Positions 24,661-37,243 of a stretch of 64,000 nucleotides of DNA are shown here, piece by piece. Both the position numbers and the translations under genes were made by a program. Every line of letters begins with the position of its first letter. The first letter of the stretch is position 1. The stretch covers positions 239,964,343 to 240,028,342 of the forward strand of contig CM068372.1 in NCBI GenBank assembly GCA_034769895.1. The letters run 5' to 3'. This DNA comes from Magicicada septendecula. Taxonomy: Eukaryota > Arthropoda > Insecta > Hemiptera > Cicadidae. The notes below the pieces were generated by a model. It was given only the letters and a program-made list of their open reading frames with translations. It was not told the DNA's origin and did not search any database.

Positions 24661-24664
24661 ATTA

Positions 24665-26879
<2,215 letters not shown>

Positions 26880-26887
26880 GATACTAT
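26880..26887. repeat. Left 8-bp target duplication of the hAT element
   Basis: GATACTAT directly before CAGGGCCGGCC. The same 8 bases follow the right terminus at 54,604. hAT elements make 8-bp duplications. Confidence 0.9.
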
Positions 26888-26899
26888 CAGGGCCGGCCC

Positions 26900-27479
26900 A
26901 AACCTTTAGGTCTGACCGGGCCGAGACACAATTTTGCGCCTCCCCTCCCCAAAAAAATTGTGAGGCTTATTTTCTTATCAGTACTAATTTAATAACATTA
27001 TACTTTAAGAGTTTTATCATGACTATTTTATACTAGTGGCGGCGGTTAAGCCCTACACATAAAAAAGTATTCCGTAAGTCTACATGAAATTATTAAAGAA
27101 ATTAAAATTTATACTATATAACTTTTCAAATGTTGACAATTTTTATTTTTTTATTTTTCTTAAAACCCATTAACTATCACTGAGGCCTGTTTTTAAAATT
27201 TAACTGAATAAAGCTGTAACTTGACTCACCTATATAAGTGATTCACATGGACGCTCAATGCGAGTGAAAAACATCAAATAAAAATAATTAATTTCAAACA
27301 GTTTCCTATAATTTTAATTCAGTCAGTCTACATTTCTTCTTATTAAAGGTTGTAGGTCTACAGATATTATGACAAATGTCTTTTCACATGTAAAGTTTAA
27401 AAATATCACACCAAGATTTATTACATTAAAGTTTTCCTTTAAAAATTAAAAAAAAAACATATTTTGGTTTTTGAAAGTT
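26900..27479. other. 3' region of the hAT element
   Basis: Non-coding, AT-rich after the GC-rich terminus. No frame recognised. Confidence 0.5.
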
Positions 27480-30106
27480 TAGTTAAATTTCTTTCTTCTT
27501 GCTTTTGCTTCAGCAAACATTTTAACAATTTTCGTTAAATCTAACTGGTTTGCAATCTCATTTCAATAGATTGTTGCTAGAGATGATAGGTGGTCTTGCA
27601 TCATTGTAGATCGTAAGTTTTAATTAATTTGAGCTTGCTGAAACTGCGTTTTCCACTAGCAACCATGACATGAATTATTCAAAGAACCCTCAATGTAATC
27701 CATATATTATAAAAACAGTCAATCATGTTACTTTCTGAAATAAGTTGCCAAGTTTGAACAGGAGTTTTTATCGCAGAGTTCTTCGAAATAAACCCAAATG
27801 TTTAAGCTCCTCAAAAAGGTGGTTGCCATCGATGTCACTTTCTCCTAATTTATCTTCATCTTGAAGAACTTTTTGAAGATTCAAACATTTTTGTTTCAAG
27901 ATTTCGGATTCTGGAAGAGTTTGCACGTTGTACAAAAAATCCCAATACTGGTTAAGAGTCTCAAGTTGTGTAAAGCGCTGTTCGATGAATGTCACAGCCT
28001 GATCTATAAGCGGATAAAAGACAACTGTTTTAAACAACTGCTCTGGATCTGTTGGGGCTTCGTCTCGGGACTCATTATCAAATTGCCGTTTTTTCTTTCT
28101 CTCAGCCTGCTTCTTGTAAACAGCTTCAATTTCTAAGTCTTCAGCTATGTCTTTGGCTGTTGCTACAGCACCTGGGTATCCAGTTTCACGATATTACAGT
28201 ATTTTTAAAATGGCACTTTCCAAGAAGATGTTTAACTGTTGATAAGTCACTGTTGGCATTTTGCATGTTATTGCTGAACAAGTTTACTTGAAACAATAAA
28301 TCATGACAAACAAAAAGGGAGACAATGAAGTCAGAAGATGTTAATTTGTTTTGCAATGATTTGGCTTCAGATGTCACTTTTGAATCAATGAGTTCCTCTT
28401 GCATTGCCTGTAGCGCTTCACAAACTTCAACCATTTGATACCTGACTGCCTTTACGCTGTTAATTCTACTCTCCCATCTAGTTTTACAGACTTCTTTGAC
28501 AGTAAGAGTCAACTGACTTTCCTTGAGTCTTTCCCATCTTTTAGTAGATGATGAAAACAGGACGTAGAGACGTTGTAAAACTTCAAACAAAGAAACATTT
28601 TTACAGATGAACCAACAGCATCTCCAGTTACTAGGTTAAGTGAATGACATACACAAAGATTGAAAAAATCTTTAGGAAACATTGATAAAATTCTTAACTG
28701 CACTCCTTTATGTTTTGCAGTCATGTTGCCTCCATTATCGTAACCTTACCCTCTACATTTTACATGTCTAACACACAGGTCCCTTCAATTTTTTTCAAAA
28801 GGGCTGTTGTCAAACCTTCTCCAGTAGTGTCATCAATAGGAAAAAATGAAAAGAAATGCACTTTAACTTGAACATCTGTTTCAGTACATTCAACAAAACG
28901 AACTGTAAATAACAATTGTTCTTGGTGGCTGATATCGGGCGAACAGTCTAATATTAGTGAAAAGTACTGAGCTTGCTTTGCTCATTCAATTATACCATTT
29001 TTTATTTCAGACTCAAGCAAACTAATCAACTTATTTTGGATTGTTTTACCCAAGTAATGATCATGGATTTCATTACATTTAATTTTTCTAATGTGTTTAG
29101 CCATAATTACATCGTACTTACCAAGTAACTCAACAAGTCCCAAAAAATTTCCGTTACTTTTTGCAAATAACTGGTCATTACTTCCCCGAAATGCCAGGTT
29201 ATGTTCAGATGAAAATACCGTTATTGCAATTAGACGTTCTAAAACTTTTTTTCCAGCGATCTACCTCTTTTTGTAACAATTTTTCAACTTCACTATCAAT
29301 ACCCGTTTGACAACGAATCTTTTTTCTGCATCAACCCATTTGCTGTAACATGTGTAGTGCTCACTTGAAGTTTCATGATCTTTTCAATAATCCCCAATAT
29401 GTTTCCAGTTGTTGATACCGTTCTGCCCTAATTGAGAGCGGGTATTCCCAAACAACTTACAACTAAAACAATAGACTCTGTTCTTTGACCCAGAATATTT
29501 CAAATATCTCCGATACAATTTTTCATTATTGGGCAGTTTTCGATTGCAGTGAAACAGTGAGAATTTTCTGTTTCTCGATCCTTTTGAATCGGATTTTATT
29601 AAGTCAACAGGAAATCTTGGATCCGAATCCTCAATTTTTTTTGTGCCGTTTTTAATTATTTGATCCCTTATGTGACGAGTCAAGATAGGCCATTCGCCGA
29701 CATCGTCCAAATTACACGAGGTAACGTCGCTGTGGGATAAAGGGTGAACTTCATGTCCGTCCGTTATAGGGTTTGATGAATTAATCGTAACATCTTTGGC
29801 AAGCTAAAAATCGTTTCCTTGGCGGTTGTTCAGTTTCCTTCATCTCAGTTTCGTCATTAGTGTCTTGAACATTGTCATCAAAATCTTGTTCTGTCTCTCT
29901 AGCATTTGAAAAATCAATTTTGGTTACATCTTCTTTTGGACTATTTTGATCAGTTTCTATTTCTAAACTTTGAGAAAGAAACCCACTCATTAACTTACCA
30001 TCTTTTTTAATTTCATTGAATATTTTATTCTTTCTCTTTCTGTTTTGAGCTCCTTAAAGTTTGTGGTTTTAAGCCATTTTTAAAAGTCTTTGAAATCATA
30101 AACTGC
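27480..30106 (-). pseudogene. hAT transposase, decayed
   Basis: Pieces in order on the minus strand. An N-terminal part starts near 30,106. A TTF-type zinc-finger region (29,710-29,384) has GEWPILTRHIRDQIIKNG and KNRVYCFSCKLFGN. Next comes the catalytic core with VCHSLNLVTGDAV (28,650) and KTRWESRINSVKAV (28,490). After that is DIDGNHLFEELKHL (27,800), then a C-terminal dimerisation motif (KRSFSKLKLIKTY, about 27,640). Stops and frameshifts separate these blocks. The domain set is that of the ZMYM/TTF-type hAT group, whose transposase cuts and pastes the element in the nucleus. No functional protein can be made. Confidence 0.85.
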
Positions 30107-30622
30107 ACTCGTATAGGCCTATGTCAAAAATATGCGGAGTACTGAAACGAAAATTCAACGAAATTTTACAAACCGAGTTAAAACGAACAATATTGTAAGT
30201 TTTCTTTCAATTTTTTTAAATTTATTAGGCTCTACCGTTCTTTTTTCTTTTCGGGATTATAAAACGATTTAAAAGACGAAAGACCTAAACCAAACCATCG
30301 ATCGAATGGGCATCCTGAATGTTGTACATACTAATAATTAAACTATATACAATTTTAAAGTTTGTTTAAAATCATAAAATATAACTATAATTTGTTTTGC
30401 CCCACTAGTTGCGGCGTCAAATGTAATGCTAATAGCCCCACTTTGTGGTGCCAATGTAATTTTTATTTTAATTGCTTACAATCTCAGGGGTTTCTATTGG
30501 TAATAATTTATATATTAGCAGTTATGCAATCAAATGTTATGAGACTCTAGTATTCAATATTTACTTGGAAGGTGTTGAAAGCTAATTCTAATGATTAATT
30601 TCATAGGGTTATCTTCAATAAA
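30107..30622. other. hAT 5' leader up to the Polinton insertion
   Basis: No frames. It contains a near-repeat of GCCCCAC...CAATGTAAT at about 30,398 and 30,435. It ends with the AATAAA target copy. Confidence 0.5.
30617..30622. repeat. Left 6-bp target duplication of the Polinton
   Basis: AATAAA, repeated at 51,919-51,924 right after the other terminus. Six-base duplications are typical for Polinton/Maverick integration. Confidence 0.9.
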
Positions 30623-30945
30623 AGTAGTATATAAATGGGAACGACAGGACAAGGTCATCCCCCCTCCCCCTCCCCACAATGTTATCAAAACAAACATACG
30701 TCATCAGGTCATCGTCCCCTTGTAAACAAACATACGTCATCAGGTCATCGTCCCCTTGTAAACAAACATACGTCATCAGGTCATTGTCCCCTTGTAAACA
30801 AACATACGTCACCGGGGGGGGGTCATCATCCCCCCTCCCGCCTGACATCATCGGTTCAACGTAACAACATATACGTCAAGTATCGTGTACGTCATCGCAT
30901 CATAAACGTAACGTATACGTCGAGTAACGTATACGTCATCGCACG
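30623..30945 (+). repeat. Polinton left terminal inverted repeat, 323 bp
   Basis: Matches the minus strand of 51,525-51,918. It begins AGTAGTATATAAATGGG and includes a TATATAAAT box facing inward 5 bases from the end. Next comes a C-rich tract, three 36-bp units and part of a fourth, a G-run, then an ACGTCA-rich segment ending GTCATCGCACG. Confidence 0.93.
30695..30811 (+). repeat. 36-bp tandem array with TACGTCA sites
   Basis: CATACGTCA starts at 30,695, 30,731, 30,767 and 30,803: three full units and the start of a fourth. Each unit reads CATACGTCATCAGGTCATCG followed by a CCCCTTGTAAACAAA part. TACGTCA (TGACGTA) is a CREB/ATF-type bZIP binding site. Confidence 0.9.
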
Positions 30946-30959
30946 GTTGTATTATCTTG

Positions 30960-31068
30960 AAAATATGATTTAGTCGAGCGCGGTAAAATAACTTCCTATA
31001 ATATCAGGTATTAAGTGTACCCCCTTCGTAGGTTCAATTCCCTCATTCGACTAAATCATATTTTTTTT
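30960..31068 (+). ncRNA. Possible RNA polymerase III hairpin / tRNA-like sequence
   Basis: TATGATTTAGTCGA (30,964) pairs perfectly with TCGACTAAATCATA (31,047), and the A and T runs outside extend the stem to about 18 bp. The loop is about 69 bases. It contains GGTTCAATTCC (31,031-31,041), matching the tRNA B-box consensus. TAGTCGAGCGCGG near the start resembles an A-box. A T8 run follows the hairpin like a polymerase III terminator. The sequence does not fold into a proper cloverleaf with an anticodon arm, so a true tRNA is unlikely. Confidence 0.4.
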
Positions 31069-31148
31069 ATTTTTTTTATTTATTTTTTTTTTTAAGAAAT
31101 TATTTAGATTTTCTCATCGGTTTAGTTGAGCAGTAACACCACATCGAG

Positions 31149-31655
31149 ATGGATCGATCATCGTGTTTAACAGCAGCGAAGTTATTAAAAGATTTTTTCG
31201 AAAACGAAGGTTTTGATTTTATAGAAGATTCGTGTGATATTGTGTGTAATAATAAATGTGGTTTTGTAACGAAAACATATCATACTATAACACATATTCA
31301 GTTTATTCACAAACTTTTACACCCGAAATGTAAAAATGTTCGTTATATACCATACAAATACGAAAACTTTGCCAAATCAAAAGAATCTATTGAAAATTAT
31401 TCAGAAGCGAAAAAGTGTGTTGCTATAATTGAAGAAATGATGGTGTCTACATTTTATTCTTGGCCAAAACGTGCACCATCAGTTGATAAACTTGTGTCAG
31501 CCGGATTTTTTTATACAGGAACCAGTGATGAGGTTATGTGTGTAGAGTGTAAAGTTCTTCTATATGATTGGAACTCTAACGACGATCCGTGGATTGAACA
31601 TGAAAAAGCGTCACCGAATTGTTTATTAGTTAAATTATACAATAATCAGTTTTAG
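31149..31655 (+). CDS. BIR-domain (inhibitor of apoptosis-like) protein, 168 residues
   Basis: A C-terminal BIR at about residues 99-162 has STFYSWPKRAPSVDKL, AGFFYTG, and zinc ligands C131, C134, H151 and C158 with the canonical CX2CX16HX6C spacing (including DDPWIEHEKASPNC). An N-terminal degenerate BIR keeps C33, C37, H54 and C61 in the spacing CX3CX16HX6C, but its aromatic and DDPW residues are lost. There is no RING domain, so it would bind partners (caspases or IAP antagonists) rather than act as a ubiquitin ligase. Viral BIR proteins typically delay host-cell apoptosis. The frame is intact, and it is the first gene inside the left terminal repeat. Confidence 0.9.
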   Translation: MDRSSCLTAAKLLKDFFENEGFDFIEDSCDIVCNNKCGFVTKTYHTITHIQFIHKLLHPKCKNVRYIPYKYENFAKSKESIENYSEAKKCVAIIEEMMVSTFYSWPKRAPSVDKLVSAGFFYTGTSDEVMCVECKVLLYDWNSNDDPWIEHEKASPNCLLVKLYNNQF

Positions 31656-32008
31656 ATAAAAAACAGCGTCATTATTTATAATAAGAATTGGAAAGACGGC
31701 TGTAATTACTCAACCATGAAGTAGAGACGCAACTACAAGATGACTAACGATAATTGCGTACTTCACCTTTATCAAGTCACGCGCTCAGAGTTGCAATTGT
31801 TACATACGGAAACGGTTTGAAAATAATGGGTTTTGCTATTTCTCCTTCTTAACAACATTGCACAACATATCTACACACGGAACGGAAATTAATTATGTTA
31901 TTTTTATTATTTCCTTTTCCTGATGACATTGATAGTTTTACTATATAACATGAAACTATTGTTAACTCAATCACAGTTACTTCTAACGAAGAATAAGCTA
32001 CTTTAATT
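31656..32008. promoter_or_regulatory. Intergenic region with TATA box before the kinase gene
   Basis: About 350 bases without a frame. CTATATAAC at about 31,940 lies about 70 bases before the next ATG and is a plausible TATA box. Confidence 0.45.
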
Positions 32009-32632
32009 ATGTGTGATAAAACTGAGAAGCGAGTTTTTCATTTAGACGGTACAGCCGCCTGCTTTAAGTCTAGCATCTTATCTAGGCTTAATGAAGAAGG
32101 CGTTTGTTATACATCTTCGTCGGATTTAACAGATTTGAGAGAGTCGTTTCCAGCGCTATATACACGTAAGGATGGTGTACAGTTTAATACTATTGCATGG
32201 TATAGTATGTATCAAACTCAATTATTTTTGGATGGGAAAATGGGTGCAGAATATACAGTAATGTGTTGTGATAGGTCACCATTGGCATCTTTCGTTTACG
32301 GCATCATCAATAAGAAGGATAATAAATTAACTGATAAGGAGCTGGTAGAAATTATTCCTCATTGGATTATAGATTATTTTAAATCGACAAATGAGATGTT
32401 TTTAATCGATTCAGATATTAAAGCTGTTAAAGAACGACTAGTAAAAAGGGGTGGGTTTGATGTTCATTTAGCGACGAACGAATATTTCTTATTACAAAAT
32501 AATTATTTTAGGACTATCGCAGAATTATGTGATATTCCAATTATAGATATAAAGGGGAGAGATTTTTTAGAACTGTACGAATATATCAAATCTTGGATAT
32601 CAAATAAAATTAAATTTAAAAATACGGTATGA
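32009..32632 (+). CDS. Nucleoside/nucleotide kinase-like protein, 207 residues
   Basis: P-loop kinase fold of the thymidylate/deoxynucleoside kinase type. The phosphate-binding loop at residues 12-22 reads LDGTAACFKSS: the lysine and serine are kept, but the glycine before the lysine is replaced by phenylalanine. A DRSP motif at 88-91 sits where these kinases have DR(S/Y) for base and sugar binding, and KERLVKRGG near residue 140 could be the lid. It would phosphorylate nucleosides or dTMP to supply DNA precursors, which fits the dUTPase in the same element. Intact frame. The exact substrate is not clear, and the altered P-loop leaves activity uncertain. Confidence 0.68.
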   Translation: MCDKTEKRVFHLDGTAACFKSSILSRLNEEGVCYTSSSDLTDLRESFPALYTRKDGVQFNTIAWYSMYQTQLFLDGKMGAEYTVMCCDRSPLASFVYGIINKKDNKLTDKELVEIIPHWIIDYFKSTNEMFLIDSDIKAVKERLVKRGGFDVHLATNEYFLLQNNYFRTIAELCDIPIIDIKGRDFLELYEYIKSWISNKIKFKNTV

Positions 32633-33078
32633 TGATATTATATCTATTTATTCACCTAACAATACAGGTGATACATATAAATCACTGTGTATCTTTCACA
32701 GGAAATCAATCTCTAGAAATATTGATATGAATGGTTGTAAATGTAAGAATATATTTGATTGTAAAAACAATTAGAAAAAAGATGATTTTATATGATTATA
32801 TTAATGTGAGCGTCGTATACAGTGATTGTTAAATCTGTTTAATGTAAAATGTGAGGAAAGATATAACTAAAAAATAAAATGTATAATTTCAATATAGTTG
32901 TACTTTTTTTCTCCTTCACAACTAGTTACAAGTGAGAGAGGTTGGGTATAAATAAAAATAGAAGTTTTTTTTTAATTAATTTTATTTATACATAAATTCA
33001 ATTATTTAGTGAAACTTTTTAATAATTCCACGAGTTTATAAATTAATCGGTTACTTACACAATTTATTCCAAATAAAT
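32633..33078. other. Convergent intergenic region
   Basis: Separates the rightward kinase from the leftward metalloproteinase. AT-rich, with an AATAAA-like polyadenylation signal at about 32,872. No frame recognised. Confidence 0.5.
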
Positions 33079-34650
33079 TTAAATCATATTTTTCAGTTTG
33101 TTCAACAACATTTTAAATTCGTTATATTTATACACATAACCATCTTTAAAGAAGTAAAGAAATCCGTCAATGAATCTAAATACGGAATCAATATTTTTTG
33201 GAACACCAGGAAAGTCGTCGTATGTATATCCATGTTTTTTAACTGAGAAAGAACATTCATCCAGTTCAATATAATATTCATCATTATAAAATATAAAAGT
33301 ACGTCCTGTATATGTGTTAACAGCTCCATTTATTTTGGTTGTCGAATCAAAACCAATACTAGTTGTTGAAACAGGAAAATTATTAACTAAACGTAATGAT
33401 TTTATATCAAACATATAAATATTATTATCAACAAATTTACAACCTCTCCCGACGGTCTCTGGTACATCGCTGATATATTAGCAAAATTCGGCGGTAGAAA
33501 CTTTAACCATTTTGTAATATTTTGAGGTTTTCCATAGGATTTTTCTCTAATATTAAACATCCAAAATAGTTTATTCTGCAAAATATATAGATGATTGTTG
33601 ATTACTAGAAATAAATGGGATCCATTAACTTTGCAAATATCAAATTGTGAATCTATCTCTGTTTTTTTATGAAGCGGTGGTTTTACAATTTCTTTTATAA
33701 ATTTGCTAACTGCTATAATTTTTTATTGTTTGACTAAGCTTTTCGTCATTACTGACATCTTCAGGTCTTAAACAACCTACAGGTGGTTTTACAGTTGTAG
33801 AAGACGTTGTAGCTTTCGTAGTTGGAGTAACTGATGGAACCGGTGAGGGTGGAGGTGATGGTGGTAATCCGTATAAGCGTTGTATACCCTGTACATCATC
33901 CTTTCCTAATTCAATATTTTGACCATTATTCAATATGTAGAATGGGAACATAATTGAAGTATTATCGCTCGAATGCCCGAGCCCCAACGCATGACCAATT
34001 TCGTGTGTTAAAACGGATAATAAACTAATTTCGTCACCAGCTAAATTTGAATCGTTGTTATAATACCATTTTTCTTCAAAATCCAAATGAATTTCAACAT
34101 GTGCACGGTGGGGGAGAGGATAGAAGGCATGACCAAGTACTCCTCCTCTACCATCAAAATTTTTATCACAAAATGAAGACGAATTTTTTATACAACGATG
34201 GTGAGACCATCGAAACGAGATAAGTATGTCAGGTTTCTGTTGATCTCGATAAAATTTTAACGCTGAGTGTTTCTCCCATATATGGAAAGCTTCTGTCGTA
34301 AGTTCAATAATATTTTTTATGGGAGATATAAAATCCCAGCTTAATATTCTTTTATTCCACCTCGATGTTGCACGAAATTCTCCTAGATCTTTATTTCCAC
34401 ATCTCGGTTTCTTAATTAGATTTAACGTTTCATTGTTTAATTTACCATCATTCGGTAAACCAAAGTATTCTTGAAATATTGTAAGGTATGAGGATAGAGA
34501 CGACTCGTTTAACACAGAAAGTTCATCAACATTGTTTATATATCCAAAATTTGAAAGATAATTAGTAATATAGTACAAGTCGGTCTCGTTCTCGGGCCGA
34601 ACACTGGAAATAGCAATTAAAAGAGGTATTAGAGTTTTAACTAACCACAT
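33079..34650 (-). pseudogene. Matrix metalloproteinase with hemopexin repeats, frameshifted
   Basis: Start chosen at 34,650, where MWLVKTLIPLLIAISSV forms a signal peptide; the frame is open further upstream but overlaps the neighbour. A peptidoglycan-binding-like prodomain ends in the cysteine switch PRCGNKD. The catalytic domain has HVEIHLDFEEKW, the zinc site HEIGHALGLGH and the Met-turn SIMFPFY. A proline/threonine hinge follows and the frame stops at 33,706. Two more stretches in other frames (33,705 to about 33,430 and 33,414 to 33,079) still encode hemopexin-like blades, e.g. NHLYILQNKLFWMF and DSVFRFIDGFLYFFKDG. There are therefore two disruptions downstream of the catalytic part. A secreted protease of this kind could open extracellular matrix or basement membrane. 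It was probably captured from an animal host. Confidence 0.88.
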
Positions 34651-34780
34651 TCTGATATCTCTACTGAACACATCAGCTTTTTGTCGTTTAATATATAGAA
34701 GATATTGCATCATTTTATTTTTTGGAGAGGGGGAAATATATTTGTAAATTTTCGGTTTTAATATTAACTCAATTCTGTTG

Positions 34781-35380
34781 TTAAAAATAATAATTGAATA
34801 AATCATGCTTTGAAATTTTTTTAATTGTATTACATCTGTAATTTGAATCTAAATTATTGTATGAATCATTCAATATATTAAATTCCAAATTTAAATACTC
34901 TAAATTTAGATTGAATAATTTTTGATTAAAATTTATAGATCTAGGAAATGAAATGAATACATTTACATTTTCTTTAATTTTATTAACAAAACCATAATCT
35001 TTTTCATTTATAAGAGATTTTAGATATTCCATCCATTTGGTATGACCCGCATCATCTTTCATGTTAAACATTTTTTTAAATTTTAATCGCATGATGTATT
35101 CAACTAAGGCCAGTGTATGTAGTGAAGTGTGTTTATATTGTTTTGTATGTTTTACGTTTAGAAGGTGGTATTTGTTACAAAATTGTTTTAATATATTATA
35201 ATGTGTTGTACAATATTTATATTTTGTGTATTTATAGCACTGCTTCCCTGTAATTAAACAAACCGCATCACAACGATTTGCTTCATCCCACATTTTTTTA
35301 CCAAACCAGCACCGTTTCTTATTTGTTCCTCTTGAAAACCTATCGAATTTTTTATTTCCATATCTTCTATTTACAGACAT
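34781..35380 (-). CDS. Unknown protein with a cysteine/histidine cluster, 199 residues
   Basis: Not recognised. A basic N-terminus is followed by CDAVCLITGKQCYKYTKYKY, then C-T-T-H: four cysteines and a histidine spaced like a small zinc-binding knuckle. The rest is rich in K, N, F and Y with no membrane segment. The ATG at 35,380 comes right after a pyrimidine-rich stretch ending TTTTTTCAG on the minus strand, which looks like a splice acceptor. Its end overlaps the open extension upstream of the metalloproteinase but not that gene's likely start. Confidence 0.55.
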   Translation of the reverse strand: MSVNRRYGNKKFDRFSRGTNKKRCWFGKKMWDEANRCDAVCLITGKQCYKYTKYKYCTTHYNILKQFCNKYHLLNVKHTKQYKHTSLHTLALVEYIMRLKFKKMFNMKDDAGHTKWMEYLKSLINEKDYGFVNKIKENVNVFISFPRSINFNQKLFNLNLEYLNLEFNILNDSYNNLDSNYRCNTIKKISKHDLFNYYF

Positions 35381-35539
35381 CTGAAAAAACCAACCAAACA
35401 GGAAGAAAAAAAATAATAATAATAAAACAATAGAAATTTACGAAATTAGGTTTTTATTAGTTATAATAATTTTTACAACACATCTTTTGTAATAATTTAA
35501 TTTCAGTTTTTACTATTATATTTTTATCTTCAATTTTTT

Positions 35540-35958
35540 CACTTTTTTTTATAATATCTAGCTTAGTTACAGTTACAGCTTCTAATCCGATACTTATACC
35601 AACGAAATTCGTTTTTACAATCTATTAATATTGTAATTTATAACATTGTATATATAATATAATTGTAAATGTATAACATTTATCTTTTGTTAAACAAAAT
35701 GTAACATTCAACATATTTCAGTTTTACTTCAATATTTCACTAGAAATTTTTATTATAGATAGAACATTCGAGCTTATTTACAGTTACAGCTTCTATGCCG
35801 TTACTTATACCAACCAAATCGTTTTTACAATGTATTATCATTGTAATTTATAACATTGTATATATAATATAATTGTAAATGTATAACATTCTTTTTATTT
35901 ATCTTTTGTTAAACAAAATATAACATTCAACATATTTCAGTTTTACTACAATATTTCA
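35540..35958. repeat. Tandem duplication of about 210-220 bp
   Basis: CAGTTACAGCTTCTA occurs at about 35,570 and 35,781, TTGTAATTTATAACATTG about 210 bases apart, and ACATATTTCAGTTTTACT at 35,711 and 35,930. The last block runs into the 3' end of the neighbouring gene, so the duplication copied that gene's tail (GATAGAACATTCGAGCTTA). Confidence 0.75.
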
Positions 35959-36757
35959 CTAGAAATTTTTATTACAGATAGAACATTCGAGCTTAGTTAC
36001 TAGAGGACAGAGGAAATGATAGTTATTACAGTCACAGCTACTATGCCAATACTTCATTATAAATTCAAGATATATTTGCACATTTCTTTTAGTACAATAT
36101 TCTATATTATGTGGAAATGAACAATCATCAAGATTATCTTTCAGTTTTTCTTTTAATTTAACCAAATTACTACCACCCAAGTCATCAATATTTATAATTT
36201 TCATACACCCCGGTCGAGTAAAAATGTTGTTGAGAAATTGTTTCCTTTCACTACCTTTCACATAGATAGTGTTACACTGTTGAGGCAATTCAAAATATAT
36301 TTCGTATAATTTATTATACTGTTCGAGACCGTCAGACCATGAAAAACCATGAATATTTTTTTCACCCAAAGCGCTTGTTTTTGCTGATCTCGTGACAACT
36401 GTTCAAAATTAAAGGGTGGTAATAACAAATAGTGATTTACATTAAATTTTCTTTTTGGATATAATACATTAAAACATTTATTGCATAAATCAAACTTCCG
36501 TTTCTTTTCTTCTGTCTCATAATACACAGGTTTGTTTATCATATTAAACTCTTTTTTACATATGATACAATGTTTCTCGATTTTCAGCATTAACAATCTG
36601 GCTTCGTCATCTCCAAATATTTCGGAGTAATACGTTACATTTCTTAAATTTTTTTTAATAATTCATCGTAATTAAATTTAATGAAAGATATTTCTTTTAT
36701 AATATATTGGTTTTTCGCTGCCTTAAACCACTGTACATCTAGTACTGCTCTGTCCAT
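35959..36757 (-). pseudogene. Unknown Cys-rich protein, broken by two frameshifts
   Basis: Three overlapping stretches in different frames look like one gene. The first is 36,757 to about 36,640 (starts MDRAVLDVQWFKAAKNQY). The second (36,596 to 36,258) has a zinc-ribbon-like CIICKKEF...LCNKCF. The third (36,369 to 35,959) has GFSWSDGLEQYNKLYEIYF, IYVKGSERKQFL, IINIDDLGG and YCTKRNVQIYLEF. The breaks fall at or near A-runs (A8 near 36,650 and A7 near 36,360). I have seen this general layout in unassigned insect and virus-like proteins but can give no function. A pyrimidine-rich TTTTCTTTTTTCTTTAG lies just before the ATG. Confidence 0.6.
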
Positions 36758-36796
36758 TATTTGATCTAAAGAAAAAAGAAAATAAAAAAATATATA

Positions 36797-37243
36797 TTAA
36801 TTACCGGTCGACCCAAAACCTCTATCTCCACGCTCATTAAAATCATTAAAATATGCCGAAATATATGTTTCTAATTCAACAACATCTTTTGGTTCAACAT
36901 ATCTTTCAATTATTATTTGTGCGATTTTATCCCCTCTATGTACGTAATATGGTTTAGGACTATTATTTACTAATATAACCCCAATATTCCCCATATAATC
37001 TCTATCAATTACACCACCAGCTACATCTATAGAGCTGTTTAATGCTAAGCCTGAACGTAATGCTATCCTACCATAACACCCAGCAGGTATTAATATTTGT
37101 AAGTCAGTTGCGATCAGTTCTCTAGAAAATGGTAATAAACAAGTATATCTAGGGCTTCTGAGGTCTAATCCAGCCGACTGTGAAGTGCTTCTAATTGGTG
37201 CAAAAGCGAAAGGAGATAAACGTGCAAAGCTGATGGTTTCCAT
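36797..37243 (-). CDS. dUTP diphosphatase
   Basis: All five motifs of trimeric dUTPase are present in order: SAGLDL, GRIALRSGLA, DVAGGVIDRDYMGNIGVIL (with the catalytic aspartate), RGDKIAQIIIERY, and the C-terminal ERGDRGFGSTG. The usual length is about 140-150 residues. I prefer the internal METISF start at 37,243 over an upstream ATG at 37,264, because a T-rich acceptor-like TTGTTTTTTTTAG lies between them. The enzyme splits dUTP to dUMP and pyrophosphate, keeping uracil out of newly made DNA and supplying dUMP. Intact. It is uncommon in textbook Polintons but common in large DNA viruses. Confidence 0.95.
   Translation of the reverse strand: METISFARLSPFAFAPIRSTSQSAGLDLRSPRYTCLLPFSRELIATDLQILIPAGCYGRIALRSGLALNSSIDVAGGVIDRDYMGNIGVILVNNSPKPYYVHRGDKIAQIIIERYVEPKDVVELETYISAYFNDFNERGDRGFGSTGN

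Noticed and set aside
30615..30973. Open frames through the left Polinton terminus with 12-residue repeats
   Set aside because: They only reflect the 36-bp tandem units, whose length is divisible by three; the same holds at 51,551-51,920.
30964..31060. A genuine tRNA gene
   Set aside because: A- and B-box-like words and a long stem are present, but no anticodon arm or paired T-arm can be drawn.
34651..34806. Upstream ATG as start of the metalloproteinase
   Set aside because: The internal start begins a clear signal peptide, and the upstream part overlaps the neighbouring gene.
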